Shown: piece by piece, positions 26,202 to 34,647 of the stretch
Layout of the letters: the number at the start of each line of letters is the position of its first letter
Numbering within the stretch: the stretch's first letter is position 1
Assembly (NCBI GenBank): GCA_016716265.1
Contig: JADJWQ010000006.1
Location: forward strand, 1,426,001 to 1,490,000
Reading direction: 5' to 3'
DNA length: 64,000 nucleotides
From: Planctomycetota bacterium
GTDB taxonomy: Bacteria > Planctomycetota > UBA1135 > UBA2386
Made by a program: the position numbers and the translations under genes
The notes under the pieces: generated by a model
Databases searched by the model: none
What the model was told of the DNA's origin: nothing
Seen by the model: the letters and a program-made list of their open reading frames with translations, nothing else

Positions 26202-27803
26202 TCAGAACCCGCTGCCCGGCCGCATCCCGCGCGGCCCGCGCAGGATGCGCGGGGTGATGTAGAACTCGAGCATCGTGCGCTGCTCCTGCGTCGACGTCGA
26301 CCGGAACAGGTAGCCGAGGATCGGGATGTCGCCCAGGATCGGCAGCTTGGATTCCGAGTCGAGCTGGATCTCCTGGACCAGGCCGCCGATCACCGTCGAC
26401 TCGCCCTCACGGAGGTGCACCGAGGTCGCGGCCTCACGCGACACGATGATCGGAGTCGGCACCGGCTCGGTCGCGGCGAAGCCGGAGATCGCGGACACGC
26501 TCACGTAGATGTTCAGTACGACCGTCTCGGTGCCGGCGACCTCCGGGCGGATGTCCATGACGACGCCGACGTCCTTGAAGTCGATGTCGGTCGTCGTGAC
26601 GGTCTGGTTCGTGATCTTGCCCTTCGGGAACGGCTGCGCCGTCACCGTCGAAACCGTCGCCTGACCGCCGTTCCGGACCACCATCGTCGGCTGCGTGAGG
26701 ATGTCGGCGACGCTGCGGGTCTCGAGCGCTTCGAGGATCGCGTTGAGCTCCCAGGTGTCGTGGATGCCGCCGAGCGAGATCAGGCCGCGGTCGGTGATCC
26801 CACCCGTTCCCGACAATGGCGCGCTCAGCGGGAAGCTCGAGGTGATCTGCTGGATCAGTCGCCCCGACGAGAGATTGCGCAGCACCGGCGTGTTCCCGTC
26901 GATCGGCTCGATGCCGAAGCTCACGGTGTCGCTCACCGTGTATTCGACGACCTTCACCTCGATCTGCACCTGCGGGATGTTCGCGTAGAACAGGTCGAGC
27001 GCCTTCTCGAACGCGCTCAATCCGTCGGGCCGCGCGGTCACGAGCAGCAGCGACGTCGTCACGTCCCCCGCCGGCCTGGCCTGCGCCTTCGGATTGACGC
27101 GCGGCGGCATGTCCTGGAACTGCTCGAAGTTGTTGACGAAGATCACCTCGACCTCGTGGTCGGGCCCGAGCATGCGTCCCAGCACCGACTGGGTCTCCGC
27201 GCCGCCGACGCGGGTCCCTGGCGCGGGCGGCGCGGGCTGCCCACCCAGTGGCGCGAGCAGCCCGAGGAACACGCCACCGGCGTCGCGGCCCAGGAAGTAT
27301 TGCTTGGTGATCGTGCCGTCGGCGTTGATCAGGATCGCGTCGCCGAACGCGATGCGCAGCCGCGCCTCCTCGCGGCGCCGCTCGTCCTGGATGCGGCGCG
27401 CCTCGCCCTCGGGGTCCTGGGTGGCCGCGGGGTCCTGCGTCGCCCCGGGGTCCTGCCCACCCGCCGCCGGCCCGGTCGGGGCCGCCGCCGGGTCCGGCGT
27501 GCCGGGCTGCTGCGGATCCTGGTCGGCGGCGGTGCGCAGGAACGCCGCCTCGCGGGGCGCGCTCTGCTCGAGGCTCGCCCGGACGCGATCCCAGGCGACC
27601 GCGCGCGGCGCATTCTCTCCCAGGCCGTAGATCTCGTCGGCGAGCGCGACCCCGCGGGTCGGCGTCCCGTCGGGGGCGAAGGTCGCCACCTCGACGCGCG
27701 GCTCGAACGCGAACTCGACCGTGGCGGGCGCGCTGGTGCAGCCGGCGACGACGCCCGCGGCGAGGAGCGTCGGAAGCAGCCGGGACAGCGGCGGGGCGGA
27801 CAT
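26202..27803 (-). CDS. Lipoprotein secretin (GspD/PilQ-type)
   Basis: An outer-membrane channel protein of 533 residues. The N-terminus is a lipoprotein signal with lipobox VVAGC. Residues about 90-170 are Pro/Gln/Asp-rich and low complexity. An N-domain-like segment follows (IPQVQIEVKVVEYTV, about 245-260), then the secretin core with ADILTQPTMVVRNGGQA, VGVVMDIRPEV, EGESTVIGGLVQ and LPILGDIPILGYLFRS, all hallmarks of the family. It is shorter than GspD and lipidated, so it may insert without a pilotin. It lies between the Skp/OmpH-like gene (183-base gap) and the GspK-like gene, in one leftward set. Confidence 0.9.
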   Translation of the reverse strand: MSAPPLSRLLPTLLAAGVVAGCTSAPATVEFAFEPRVEVATFAPDGTPTRGVALADEIYGLGENAPRAVAWDRVRASLEQSAPREAAFLRTAADQDPQQPGTPDPAAAPTGPAAGGQDPGATQDPAATQDPEGEARRIQDERRREEARLRIAFGDAILINADGTITKQYFLGRDAGGVFLGLLAPLGGQPAPPAPGTRVGGAETQSVLGRMLGPDHEVEVIFVNNFEQFQDMPPRVNPKAQARPAGDVTTSLLLVTARPDGLSAFEKALDLFYANIPQVQIEVKVVEYTVSDTVSFGIEPIDGNTPVLRNLSSGRLIQQITSSFPLSAPLSGTGGITDRGLISLGGIHDTWELNAILEALETRSVADILTQPTMVVRNGGQATVSTVTAQPFPKGKITNQTVTTTDIDFKDVGVVMDIRPEVAGTETVVLNIYVSVSAISGFAATEPVPTPIIVSREAATSVHLREGESTVIGGLVQEIQLDSESKLPILGDIPILGYLFRSTSTQEQRTMLEFYITPRILRGPRGMRPGSGF

Positions 27804-27986
27804 CGTCGTCAGCGGACGCGCGCCCCGGGAGAGACCGGTTCGACCACCGGTCGAGCCACGGAGCGCGGGAAGGACTGCCAGTCGGAACGAGAACGGGAGC
27901 CGCCGGGGTGCGGCCTGCGCGAGACTCCGACGGGACGGCGCGGATCACGCCTCGACACCGCCCGCCACGCCAGGGTCCGCACGAGC

Positions 27987-28409
27987 CTACGCGTCGCTGC
28001 CGCCCGACTCCAGCTCGGCGACCACGTCGTCGGTCAGATCGACGACGTCGAGGCCGTTGTCGTTGGTGATGTCGCCCTCGCGCACCACGCAGTCGCGACC
28101 CTGGGACGTCGCGACCTTCGAGCAGGCGTCCCGGATGCGCCGCATCATCTTCGAGTACTCGAGCTGGTAGCGGCTGCTGCCGGGCGGGATGCCCTCCGAC
28201 CGGATCGTCTTCCACTCCGGGGTCTTCTGCTTGACCTCGTCGAAGTCGATGGTGGCCGGCTGCGTGCAGTTCGTCGTGTTGCCGACCAGCACCACCGCCG
28301 AGTTGCGGGTCTCGATCCCCTGCGCTGCGGCGCTGGCGACGAAGCAGGTGAGCGCGCAACAGAGCCACCAGGCCCGCAGCAGCGCAGTCGTTCGATGAGG
28401 CGTGTCCAT
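27987..28409 (-). CDS. Small exported protein, probably Skp/OmpH-like
   Basis: The 140 residues start at ATG 28409 with a signal peptide (ALLRAWWLCCALTCFVASAAAQ). The mature part resembles the ends of Skp/OmpH periplasmic chaperones: a first strand AVVLVG and a C-terminal segment YSKMMRRIRDACSKVATSQG followed by VVDLTDDVVAELE, like the family's final helix and D-x-T-x-x-V. The long coiled arms of Skp are shortened. If correct, it would escort outer-membrane proteins such as the secretin encoded next. Longer in-frame starts upstream cross the promoter region and were not used. The homology is by eye and moderate. Confidence 0.55.
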   Translation of the reverse strand: MDTPHRTTALLRAWWLCCALTCFVASAAAQGIETRNSAVVLVGNTTNCTQPATIDFDEVKQKTPEWKTIRSEGIPPGSSRYQLEYSKMMRRIRDACSKVATSQGRDCVVREGDITNDNGLDVVDLTDDVVAELESGGSDA

Positions 28410-28522
28410 CGCGGTCTCTCGCAGTTCGGCTTCCGATGGCTCGCTGACGCCCCCGAGTCGAGAAGTTCCGAGATTCTCGAGCCGACGAGCGAGCAGCTCT
28501 CGTAGCGTCGCAACCAGGGGGC

Positions 28523-28570
28523 CGGTTCCTTGAACCGAACCACCCGAGTTGCGACCGGAGAGCGCAACTC
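28523..28570. promoter_or_regulatory. Two inverted repeats upstream of the Skp/OmpH-like gene
   Basis: CGGTTC-CTT-GAACCG (28523-28537) and GAGTTGCG-N9-CGCAACTC (28546-28570) lie 115-160 bases before ATG 28409 on the minus strand. They look like operator or hairpin elements. The gap 28,410-28,680 contains no gene; a short A/T-richer stretch occurs near 28,598-28,606. Confidence 0.4.
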
Positions 28571-28629
28571 GCTGTCTCGAACCCAGTTGAGCTTCGAGAT
28601 CTTTTTGCACGCGAGACTCGTCCCGCGGG

Positions 28630-28658
28630 CCGTGGCGGAATCGGTGATTTCGCCACGG
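28630..28658 (-). terminator. Long hairpin just after the sigma-54 activator gene
   Basis: A 13-base stem (CCGTGGCGGAATC against GATTTCGCCACGG, one G-U pair) with a three-base loop lies about 22 bases past the stop of the 28,681-34,563 gene. No U-tract follows, so it could be a terminator, an mRNA end stabiliser or an operator. Its right arm is part of the repeat copied at 34,567-34,601. Confidence 0.45.
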
Positions 28659-28677
28659 GGCCGCTGACGCATTGGAC
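28643..28677. repeat. Copy B of a 30-base repeat flanking the sigma-54 activator gene
   Basis: Read on the minus strand it begins CAATGCG and ends CCCGTGGCGAAATCAC. Apart from a one-base gap it matches the copy at 34,567-34,601 at about 28 of 31 positions, in the same orientation. It lies four bases outside the stop codon of the 5.9-kb gene, while copy A lies just outside the start codon. Confidence 0.6.
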
Positions 28678-28680
28678 CGG

Positions 28681-31600
28681 TCAGCTGGCGGAATCGCCGG
28701 TGTGCGCCTGCGGTCCCTCGCGCGCCGGCTCGCGCGCCCGGTAGCTCGCCCCGCGCCGCTTGCCGACCCGCTCCATCACTCCGGCGTCGACGAGCTCACC
28801 CAGGATCCGTAGCGCCGTACGCGGGCTGACCCCGAGCCGCTCGGACACGCCCGTCGTGGTCACGACGCCAGTCTGGCGCACCCACTCGAGCACCCGCTGA
28901 CCGCGCGGATCGCGCGGGCCTGGGTCCACGCCGCCGACGCTGGTCAGGTCCGCCAGGTCCGGCGCGGCGGGATCCCCCGCCGCCGCGGGCGCCGCCGCGC
29001 GGTGGACCGTCTCCGCCGCGGCGGGCACCGGCGCCGGCGGCTCGGTGCCGGCCTCGACTCGCTCGGTCGGGCCGTGCGGGCCCCCGGCCAGGTCGGACCG
29101 CTCGACCTGCTCACCCTGGGCGAGCACCATCGCGCGGAACACCGCGTTGCGCAGCTCGCGGATGTTGCCCGGCCAGCGCTGGCGGTAGAGCCAGTCCATC
29201 GCCTCCGGCGAGAAGCCGCGCACGGCCGTGTGTCCAGCCCGCACCGCCTCCTGCCGGAACAGCTCGACGAGCCCCGGGATCTCCTGCTTGCGCTCGCGGA
29301 GTGGCGGCACGCGGAGCAGCATCCCCTGCAGCCGGTAGTAGAGGTCCTCGCGGAACCGGCCGGCGGCGACCATCTGCTCGACGTCGCGGTTGGTCGCCGC
29401 GACGACGCGCACGTCGACAGGCACCGGGCGCGAGCCGCCGACGCGATCGATCTCGCGCTCCTGTAGCACGCGCAGCAGCTTGACCTGGACCTCCGGTGAG
29501 ATCTCGCCGATCTCGTCGAGGAAGATCGTGCCGCCCTCGGCCTGCTCGAACCGCCCGATACGGCGCTCGACGGCGCCGGTGAACGCGCCCTTCTCGTGGC
29601 CGAACAGCTCCGACTGCAGCAGCGTCTCGGGCAGCGCCGCACAGTGGACCTTGACGAGCGGCCCGGCGCTGCGCTCGCTCCAGCGGTGGATCAGGTCGGC
29701 GAGCACCTCCTTGCCGGTACCGGTCTCGCCGACCAGCAGGATGGTCAGGTCGGTCGGTGCGACGCGCTCGAGCGTGCGGACCAGCGCCCGCATGGCGGGG
29801 CTGCTGCTCGCGACGCCTGGGCCCGGATCGCGGCTGCCGGCCGCCGCGGGCTCGCCGGTCGCCGCACTCCCGCCCGGCGCGAGCCGCAGCGCGACCGCGT
29901 CGAGCAGGAACTCCGCGCTCGCCGCATCGGACGGATACATCGCGAGTGCGCCGGTGGCGCGCAGCGGCACCAGCCTCGGTGGCAGCTCCGCATGCAGCTC
30001 GCGGACGCGCTCGACGGCGTCGCGCAGCCGGGCATCGAGCGCGGCGCGATCGCCCTCCCGCAGCAGCGCGAGCAGCTCGGTGTCGCCGCTGCGACAGATC
30101 AACGCCTCGCTGCCGAGCGCGTCCCGCACCAGGGCGACGAGCGCTTCCATCAATCGCCCGAGCGCCTCGCGGCCGAGCGCGCCGGCGATCGCGTCGCCGT
30201 CGACGAGGCGCAGGCCACAGACTCCGAGGCTGCGCCCGTCGCGGCCGGCCGCAGCGACCTCGGTGACGACGCGGTTCATGAAGAACTCGGAGCGGAGCGC
30301 ACCGGTGTAGACGTCCTCGACCGCGCGGTGGTAGAGCCGCGCGTTCTCGAGGGCTGCCGCCGACTGCGTGGCGAGCACCCAGACGAGCTCGAGCGGCACC
30401 TCACCGGGCTGCGGCGCCTCGAACAGCAGCAGCACGAGGCCGCGGGAGCGGCCGGCCGCGATCAACGGCAGCGCGACCAGTGAGCGGAGCCCCGGCAGCG
30501 CCGCGACGAGGCTCCCCGCGGCCGACGACGGATCGTCGCGCCCCCACTGCGCCGACAACGGCCCCTCGGCCGCGAGCAACACCGCGACCAGCGGGTCGTC
30601 GCGGTCGACCTCGACCTCGCCGCGACCGCCGTGCAGCACGACGCGATCGCGCTCGCGATCGACGAGCAGCACGCGCACCGCGTCGGCGCTGCTGTGCCGC
30701 GCGAACAGGGCCGTCACGGTCGCCAGCACGTCGTCGAGCTCCAGCCGGCTCTGCAGCTCCTGGACGCTGCGGTTCATCAGCCGCAGGTCGTCGATGCGGC
30801 CGCGCAGCTCGGCCGCCATGTCGTTGAACGTGCGCGTCAGCCGGCCGATCTGGCCGCCCTCCTCGGTGTCGACGTGCACGTCGAAGCGGCCCGCGCGCAG
30901 CGCCTGCGCGCCGCGCTCCAAGCGCTCGATCGGCGTCGAGATGCGCGCGGTGACGACGTAGCTCAGGAACACCGCGAACAGGAGCAGCACGCCGGCGACC
31001 CCGACGAAGAATGCGCGCACCGGCACGCGGCCGAACGCCAGCGGCAGCGTCGCGACGAGGTCGGGCCGCGCGACGGCGAGCAGGAGCCGCGGCGCCCCCT
31101 GCGCACCGCGCAGCAGCTCGTAGGCGCACAGCCAGCGGCCGGCGGAGTCGTCGTGCCGGCGTACGACCGGCCCGCCGGCGAGCGCGAGCGACTCGATCAG
31201 CCGCGCTCGCTCGAGGGTGACGTCGGCACGCTCCGCATGGCGGCGCAGCTCGGCGACCTTCGGCTGCTCGCCGGCGACCGCGACCGGATAGCCGGCCTGG
31301 CTGCACAGCAGCACCGCGCGCTCGCGCGCACCCCCCGACAGCAGGTCGGCATCGAGGCGCCGCCCGGCCGACAGCGCGAACGTGCCGAGCGCCGGATCCT
31401 CCTCGGCGAGGCGGACACCCATCAGCGGCACGCCCCACACGAGCTGCACGGCCGCATCGGCGCGCAGCTGCGTCTCGAGGTCGCGCAGATCGGGGGCCCC
31501 GACGGCCGCGGACACCGCCGTCAATTCCGCGCGCTCGGGTGCGGGCGAGAACTCGAAGCGCAGGAATCCGGAGTCGCCCCAGGCCGGCGGGAGCTGGTCG

Positions 31601-34563
31601 CGCAGTCGCTGCTGGAGCGCGTTCTGGATCCCCCGCACCGACGGCTGCTGCGCGCCGAGCCGCGCGCGCGTGTACGAGACGAGGTCGCCGAGCCAGCTCT
31701 CGACCGAGTCGCGAAGCTGCGCCTTCGCCGCGTCGATCCGCGCCACCGACTCGCCGACCAGCTCGGTCATGCCCTCCTCGAGGCGCTGCTCGTGGTCCTT
31801 CTCCAGCACGCGCACGAGCGCGACGGACAGCATCAGCAGCGGCAGCAGCGCAGCCGCAGTCAGCACGACGACGAGTCGCACGCGCAGGCTGTTGAGGAAT
31901 CCGAGCAGCTCGGACAGCACGAGCAGCAGCACCGGCAGCGACCCGAGCACGAGGCCCCAGCCGAGCTGGTTGACGCGCTGCAGGAACCCGTGATGGCCGG
32001 GGTCGCGCAGGAACACGCCGAGCATCGCGTCCGACCACGCCTCGCCGCGCAGCCGCAGGAACGCCTCGTAGACCACGCCGTCGGGCCGCTCGGCCGACTG
32101 CAGCGTGGACTCCTCGCCCGGCTCGAGGCGCCGTGCGGCCTCCGGCAGCACCGCGCGCTCGTCCCAGGCGGGCCCGGTACCGGTCGCGGCGGTCATGCGA
32201 CCGCTGCGGTAGATGCCGAAGTCCAGATCGGTGAGCTGCCGCACCACCGCCTCGGACAGCCGCTGCACGCCGCGCTCGCCGGACAACAGCAGCCGGCGCG
32301 CCGGGCCGGTGCGGTCCTGCAGCAGCACGGTCTCGATCTCCTCGCCGAACACCAGCGACCGGAACCGGATGCCGTACGGACCGGTGTTGCGGAAATGCAG
32401 GCGCACCGGGGTCGCGCCCGGCGGCAGATCGATGCGTCGCAGCAGGTCGATGCGCGCCTCCTGGTCGTCGCCGATCCAGCGGTGTGCGATCCGGACCTGC
32501 TCGTCGTCGGGCAGGTCGAGGTTGTAGCGCTCCTGCGAGAACAGCATCGTGCGCCGGTGCTCGAAGCCGACGACGAGCGGCGGCCGGTCGCCGCCCTCGA
32601 AGTCGATCGTCACCTCGCAGACGCGGCTGCCCGGGCCGAGCGGCTCCTGGATCGGCTTGCGGTAGACGCCGTGGTAGACGAGCCACAACCGCGACGCGCC
32701 GCGCACCGCGTCAGGGTCGAGCTCGACGGTCAACGTCTGTGGCCCACCCGGTCGCCCACCCGGCGCCGGAAGCTCGTACCCCGCGTCGCGCGGATACTGG
32801 TCGCGCAGATCGGTCGGCACGCCGGCGAGCGTGTCCTTGCCCAGCGTCAGCGGGATCTGCTCGTCGAGCGTCGAGTCGAACGGCTGCCAGGTGAGCCCGA
32901 CGAGGCGCACGTCGGCACCCGCCCGGCACGCGATGCCGACCGACTCGACGCGCTGCGTCAACGACACCGTCGCGTAGGCGATCTCCAACCGTTCGAACGC
33001 GGGATTGCTCGCCGGCTCGAACGCGCCGGTGAAGTCGAGCTCGGTGTCGTGAGTGCGCCGCGCCGGGTCGTCGCCCGCCTCCGCGGCGACGAAGGTCGTC
33101 ACCGCGAGCCGCACCTGTGGGACGCTCTCGCTGGAGCTCGGGCCGTAGACCTCGGGACCGTCCGGGCGCGGCGCCTCCGCGGACTCCGGTCTCGGCACGA
33201 CGCCGAGCGGCCGCGCCAGCACGACGATCAGCGTGCCGGGGCCGAGCACGTCGCGGAAGTGCATCACCTCGACGCGACCGGGGCTGAGCGGGATGCCGTA
33301 GTCGCGCACCCGCAGGCCGAACTCGGCGAGCTCGACGGGACGCACGCCGAGCACCTCACCGCCGGGCGCGGCGACGTCGGCGTGCAGCTTGTAGCGGAGG
33401 TTCTTCTCGCGCTGCATCGCGCCGCCGCGCAGCAGGGCGAGCAGCGTCTGGTCGCGCTCGCCGCCGCGGTAGCCGTCGAGGATGCTGCCGCGGAGCTCGG
33501 GCAGGAGCCCGCGCAGCGTGGCGACCGACTCCGCCAGGCGGCGCTCGCGCTCCTCGCGGCGGTCGCGCTCGAGCCAGCCCGGCAGCGCAAGTCCGACCAC
33601 ACACATCGCCACGCCGAGCAGCCGGCCGAGCGGCCGGAACGCCGGGGCCACGCGGTTGAGCCAGCTCCAGCCGTAGAGCAGCAGCGTCAGCAGCAGCACG
33701 CCGAGCAGCGGCAGCGCGATCCAGGGTCCGCTCTCCGACAGCCAGTCGAGCGCGCCCGGCCGCGCGACCGGCCGCGGCTGCTGCGGGAGCACGCCCGTGA
33801 AGCGCAGCGTGCCGAGCACCGAGCGGTGATCGACGATCGGACGACCGTCGATGGTCATGTACTGGTAGCGGTCGGGCCGCGAGGAGTCGTGGTCGTCGAG
33901 CGCGATCGCGAAGCGCACCGCCTCCCGACCCTCGAAGGCCGGGAAGTTGTGGAAGGGGATCGACGCTTCGAAGGTCACCGCGCGCGGCGCGTCGCCGGTC
34001 GCCTCCTCCTCGACGTAGCGGAACTCGATGCCCACCAGGTTCGCGCCGCGGGGCGTGGGGGTGGGCTCGCTCCAGTCCATCAGCCCCCAGCTGCGCCGCT
34101 CGCTGAACGGCTTCAGGAACAGCTGCAGGACCTGCTCGTCGAACGCTTCTGCCGCCGGCTCGAGCGGCCCGAGGTCGAGGAACACCTCGATCGCGTCACC
34201 GCGATGCCAGTCGTCGTGCGGCTGCCCGGTGACCAGCTCGTCGTCGACGACCCGGCCGGCGACGTAGAGGTGCGCCGCGTCGTGCGCGACCCACAGCTCG
34301 GCGGACAGGTCCTGGGGCCCGCCCCAGGCCTCCCGATCGCCCTGCCCCAGGTCGACGACCTGGTCGCGCTGGTCGAAGCGCAGCGTCGGGGCTCCGCTCC
34401 AGTCGTCGAGCCGACCGTCGACCGTGACCGGCTCCTCGACCTCGACCGAGGCGACGCTCCAGCTACCGGGCGCCGGCGGCGGCTCCTGGCCGAGCAGCAG
34501 CCCGCTCGCGGAGAGCAGGGCGAGCACGGTGCACCGCACGGCCAGGCTCAGCGAATTCGCCAC
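28681..34563 (-). CDS. Membrane-anchored sigma-54 activator with extracytoplasmic CBM9-like domain
   Basis: A 1,960-residue one-component regulator starting at GTG 34563 with a signal peptide (SLAVRCTVLALLSASGLLLG). Domains in order: CBM9-like sugar-binding fold (about 40-250, PVTVDGRLDDWSG, LWVAHDAAHLYVAGRV, DAIEVFLDLG); membrane helices near 280-302 and 312-328; a large beta-rich region; helices near 869-890 and 893-918; a sensor-like region; a helix near 1185-1206; HAMP; GAF (about 1276-1415); a GGDEF-like domain whose motif is degenerate (RSGDTELL, near 1489); and AAA+ with GETGTGKE (near 1612), GAFTGA (near 1658), GGTIFLDEIGE and WPGNIRELRNA. The end is a winged helix (about 1887-1948, RVLEWVRQTGVVTTTGVSERLGVSPRTALR in shorter parts) instead of the usual Fis-type helix. 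It would sense a saccharide outside and open sigma-54 promoters inside. Targets are unknown. Confidence 0.88.
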   Translation of the reverse strand: MANSLSLAVRCTVLALLSASGLLLGQEPPPAPGSWSVASVEVEEPVTVDGRLDDWSGAPTLRFDQRDQVVDLGQGDREAWGGPQDLSAELWVAHDAAHLYVAGRVVDDELVTGQPHDDWHRGDAIEVFLDLGPLEPAAEAFDEQVLQLFLKPFSERRSWGLMDWSEPTPTPRGANLVGIEFRYVEEEATGDAPRAVTFEASIPFHNFPAFEGREAVRFAIALDDHDSSRPDRYQYMTIDGRPIVDHRSVLGTLRFTGVLPQQPRPVARPGALDWLSESGPWIALPLLGVLLLTLLLYGWSWLNRVAPAFRPLGRLLGVAMCVVGLALPGWLERDRREERERRLAESVATLRGLLPELRGSILDGYRGGERDQTLLALLRGGAMQREKNLRYKLHADVAAPGGEVLGVRPVELAEFGLRVRDYGIPLSPGRVEVMHFRDVLGPGTLIVVLARPLGVVPRPESAEAPRPDGPEVYGPSSSESVPQVRLAVTTFVAAEAGDDPARRTHDTELDFTGAFEPASNPAFERLEIAYATVSLTQRVESVGIACRAGADVRLVGLTWQPFDSTLDEQIPLTLGKDTLAGVPTDLRDQYPRDAGYELPAPGGRPGGPQTLTVELDPDAVRGASRLWLVYHGVYRKPIQEPLGPGSRVCEVTIDFEGGDRPPLVVGFEHRRTMLFSQERYNLDLPDDEQVRIAHRWIGDDQEARIDLLRRIDLPPGATPVRLHFRNTGPYGIRFRSLVFGEEIETVLLQDRTGPARRLLLSGERGVQRLSEAVVRQLTDLDFGIYRSGRMTAATGTGPAWDERAVLPEAARRLEPGEESTLQSAERPDGVVYEAFLRLRGEAWSDAMLGVFLRDPGHHGFLQRVNQLGWGLVLGSLPVLLLVLSELLGFLNSLRVRLVVVLTAAALLPLLMLSVALVRVLEKDHEQRLEEGMTELVGESVARIDAAKAQLRDSVESWLGDLVSYTRARLGAQQPSVRGIQNALQQRLRDQLPPAWGDSGFLRFEFSPAPERAELTAVSAAVGAPDLRDLETQLRADAAVQLVWGVPLMGVRLAEEDPALGTFALSAGRRLDADLLSGGARERAVLLCSQAGYPVAVAGEQPKVAELRRHAERADVTLERARLIESLALAGGPVVRRHDDSAGRWLCAYELLRGAQGAPRLLLAVARPDLVATLPLAFGRVPVRAFFVGVAGVLLLFAVFLSYVVTARISTPIERLERGAQALRAGRFDVHVDTEEGGQIGRLTRTFNDMAAELRGRIDDLRLMNRSVQELQSRLELDDVLATVTALFARHSSADAVRVLLVDRERDRVVLHGGRGEVEVDRDDPLVAVLLAAEGPLSAQWGRDDPSSAAGSLVAALPGLRSLVALPLIAAGRSRGLVLLLFEAPQPGEVPLELVWVLATQSAAALENARLYHRAVEDVYTGALRSEFFMNRVVTEVAAAGRDGRSLGVCGLRLVDGDAIAGALGREALGRLMEALVALVRDALGSEALICRSGDTELLALLREGDRAALDARLRDAVERVRELHAELPPRLVPLRATGALAMYPSDAASAEFLLDAVALRLAPGGSAATGEPAAAGSRDPGPGVASSSPAMRALVRTLERVAPTDLTILLVGETGTGKEVLADLIHRWSERSAGPLVKVHCAALPETLLQSELFGHEKGAFTGAVERRIGRFEQAEGGTIFLDEIGEISPEVQVKLLRVLQEREIDRVGGSRPVPVDVRVVAATNRDVEQMVAAGRFREDLYYRLQGMLLRVPPLRERKQEIPGLVELFRQEAVRAGHTAVRGFSPEAMDWLYRQRWPGNIRELRNAVFRAMVLAQGEQVERSDLAGGPHGPTERVEAGTEPPAPVPAAAETVHRAAAPAAAGDPAAPDLADLTSVGGVDPGPRDPRGQRVLEWVRQTGVVTTTGVSERLGVSPRTALRILGELVDAGVMERVGKRRGASYRAREPAREGPQAHTGDSAS

Positions 34564-34566
34564 GCC

Positions 34567-34601
34567 CGTGATTTCGCCACGGGACCGTGGCGCATTGCAA
34601 G
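34567..34601. repeat. Copy A of the 30-base repeat, upstream of the activator start
   Basis: Minus-strand CAATGCGCCACGGTCCCGTG continues into GCGAAATCACG and stops four bases before the GTG start at 34563. It contains an internal palindrome CGCCACGG-TC-CCGTGGCG. A partial echo GTGGCGAATTC follows at the start codon itself. Copy B is at 28,643-28,677. Confidence 0.6.
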
Positions 34602-34607
34602 CGCCGA

Positions 34608-34637
34608 CCCGACGCGCGGGGCTGTCCGCGCGTCGGG
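34608..34637 (-). terminator. Hairpin terminator of pnp
   Basis: A perfect 12-base stem CCCGACGCGCGG/CCGCGCGTCGGG with a six-base loop stands ten bases after the pnp stop codon. It lacks a U-tract, as is common at high GC, but position and stability fit transcription termination or 3' protection. Confidence 0.6.
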
Positions 34638-34647
34638 ACACCGTGCC

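Noticed and set aside
28145..28672. Minus-strand open frame of 175 codons overlapping the Skp/OmpH-like gene
   Set aside because: It runs over the inverted repeats and is out of frame with the signal-peptide protein, which has better coding features.
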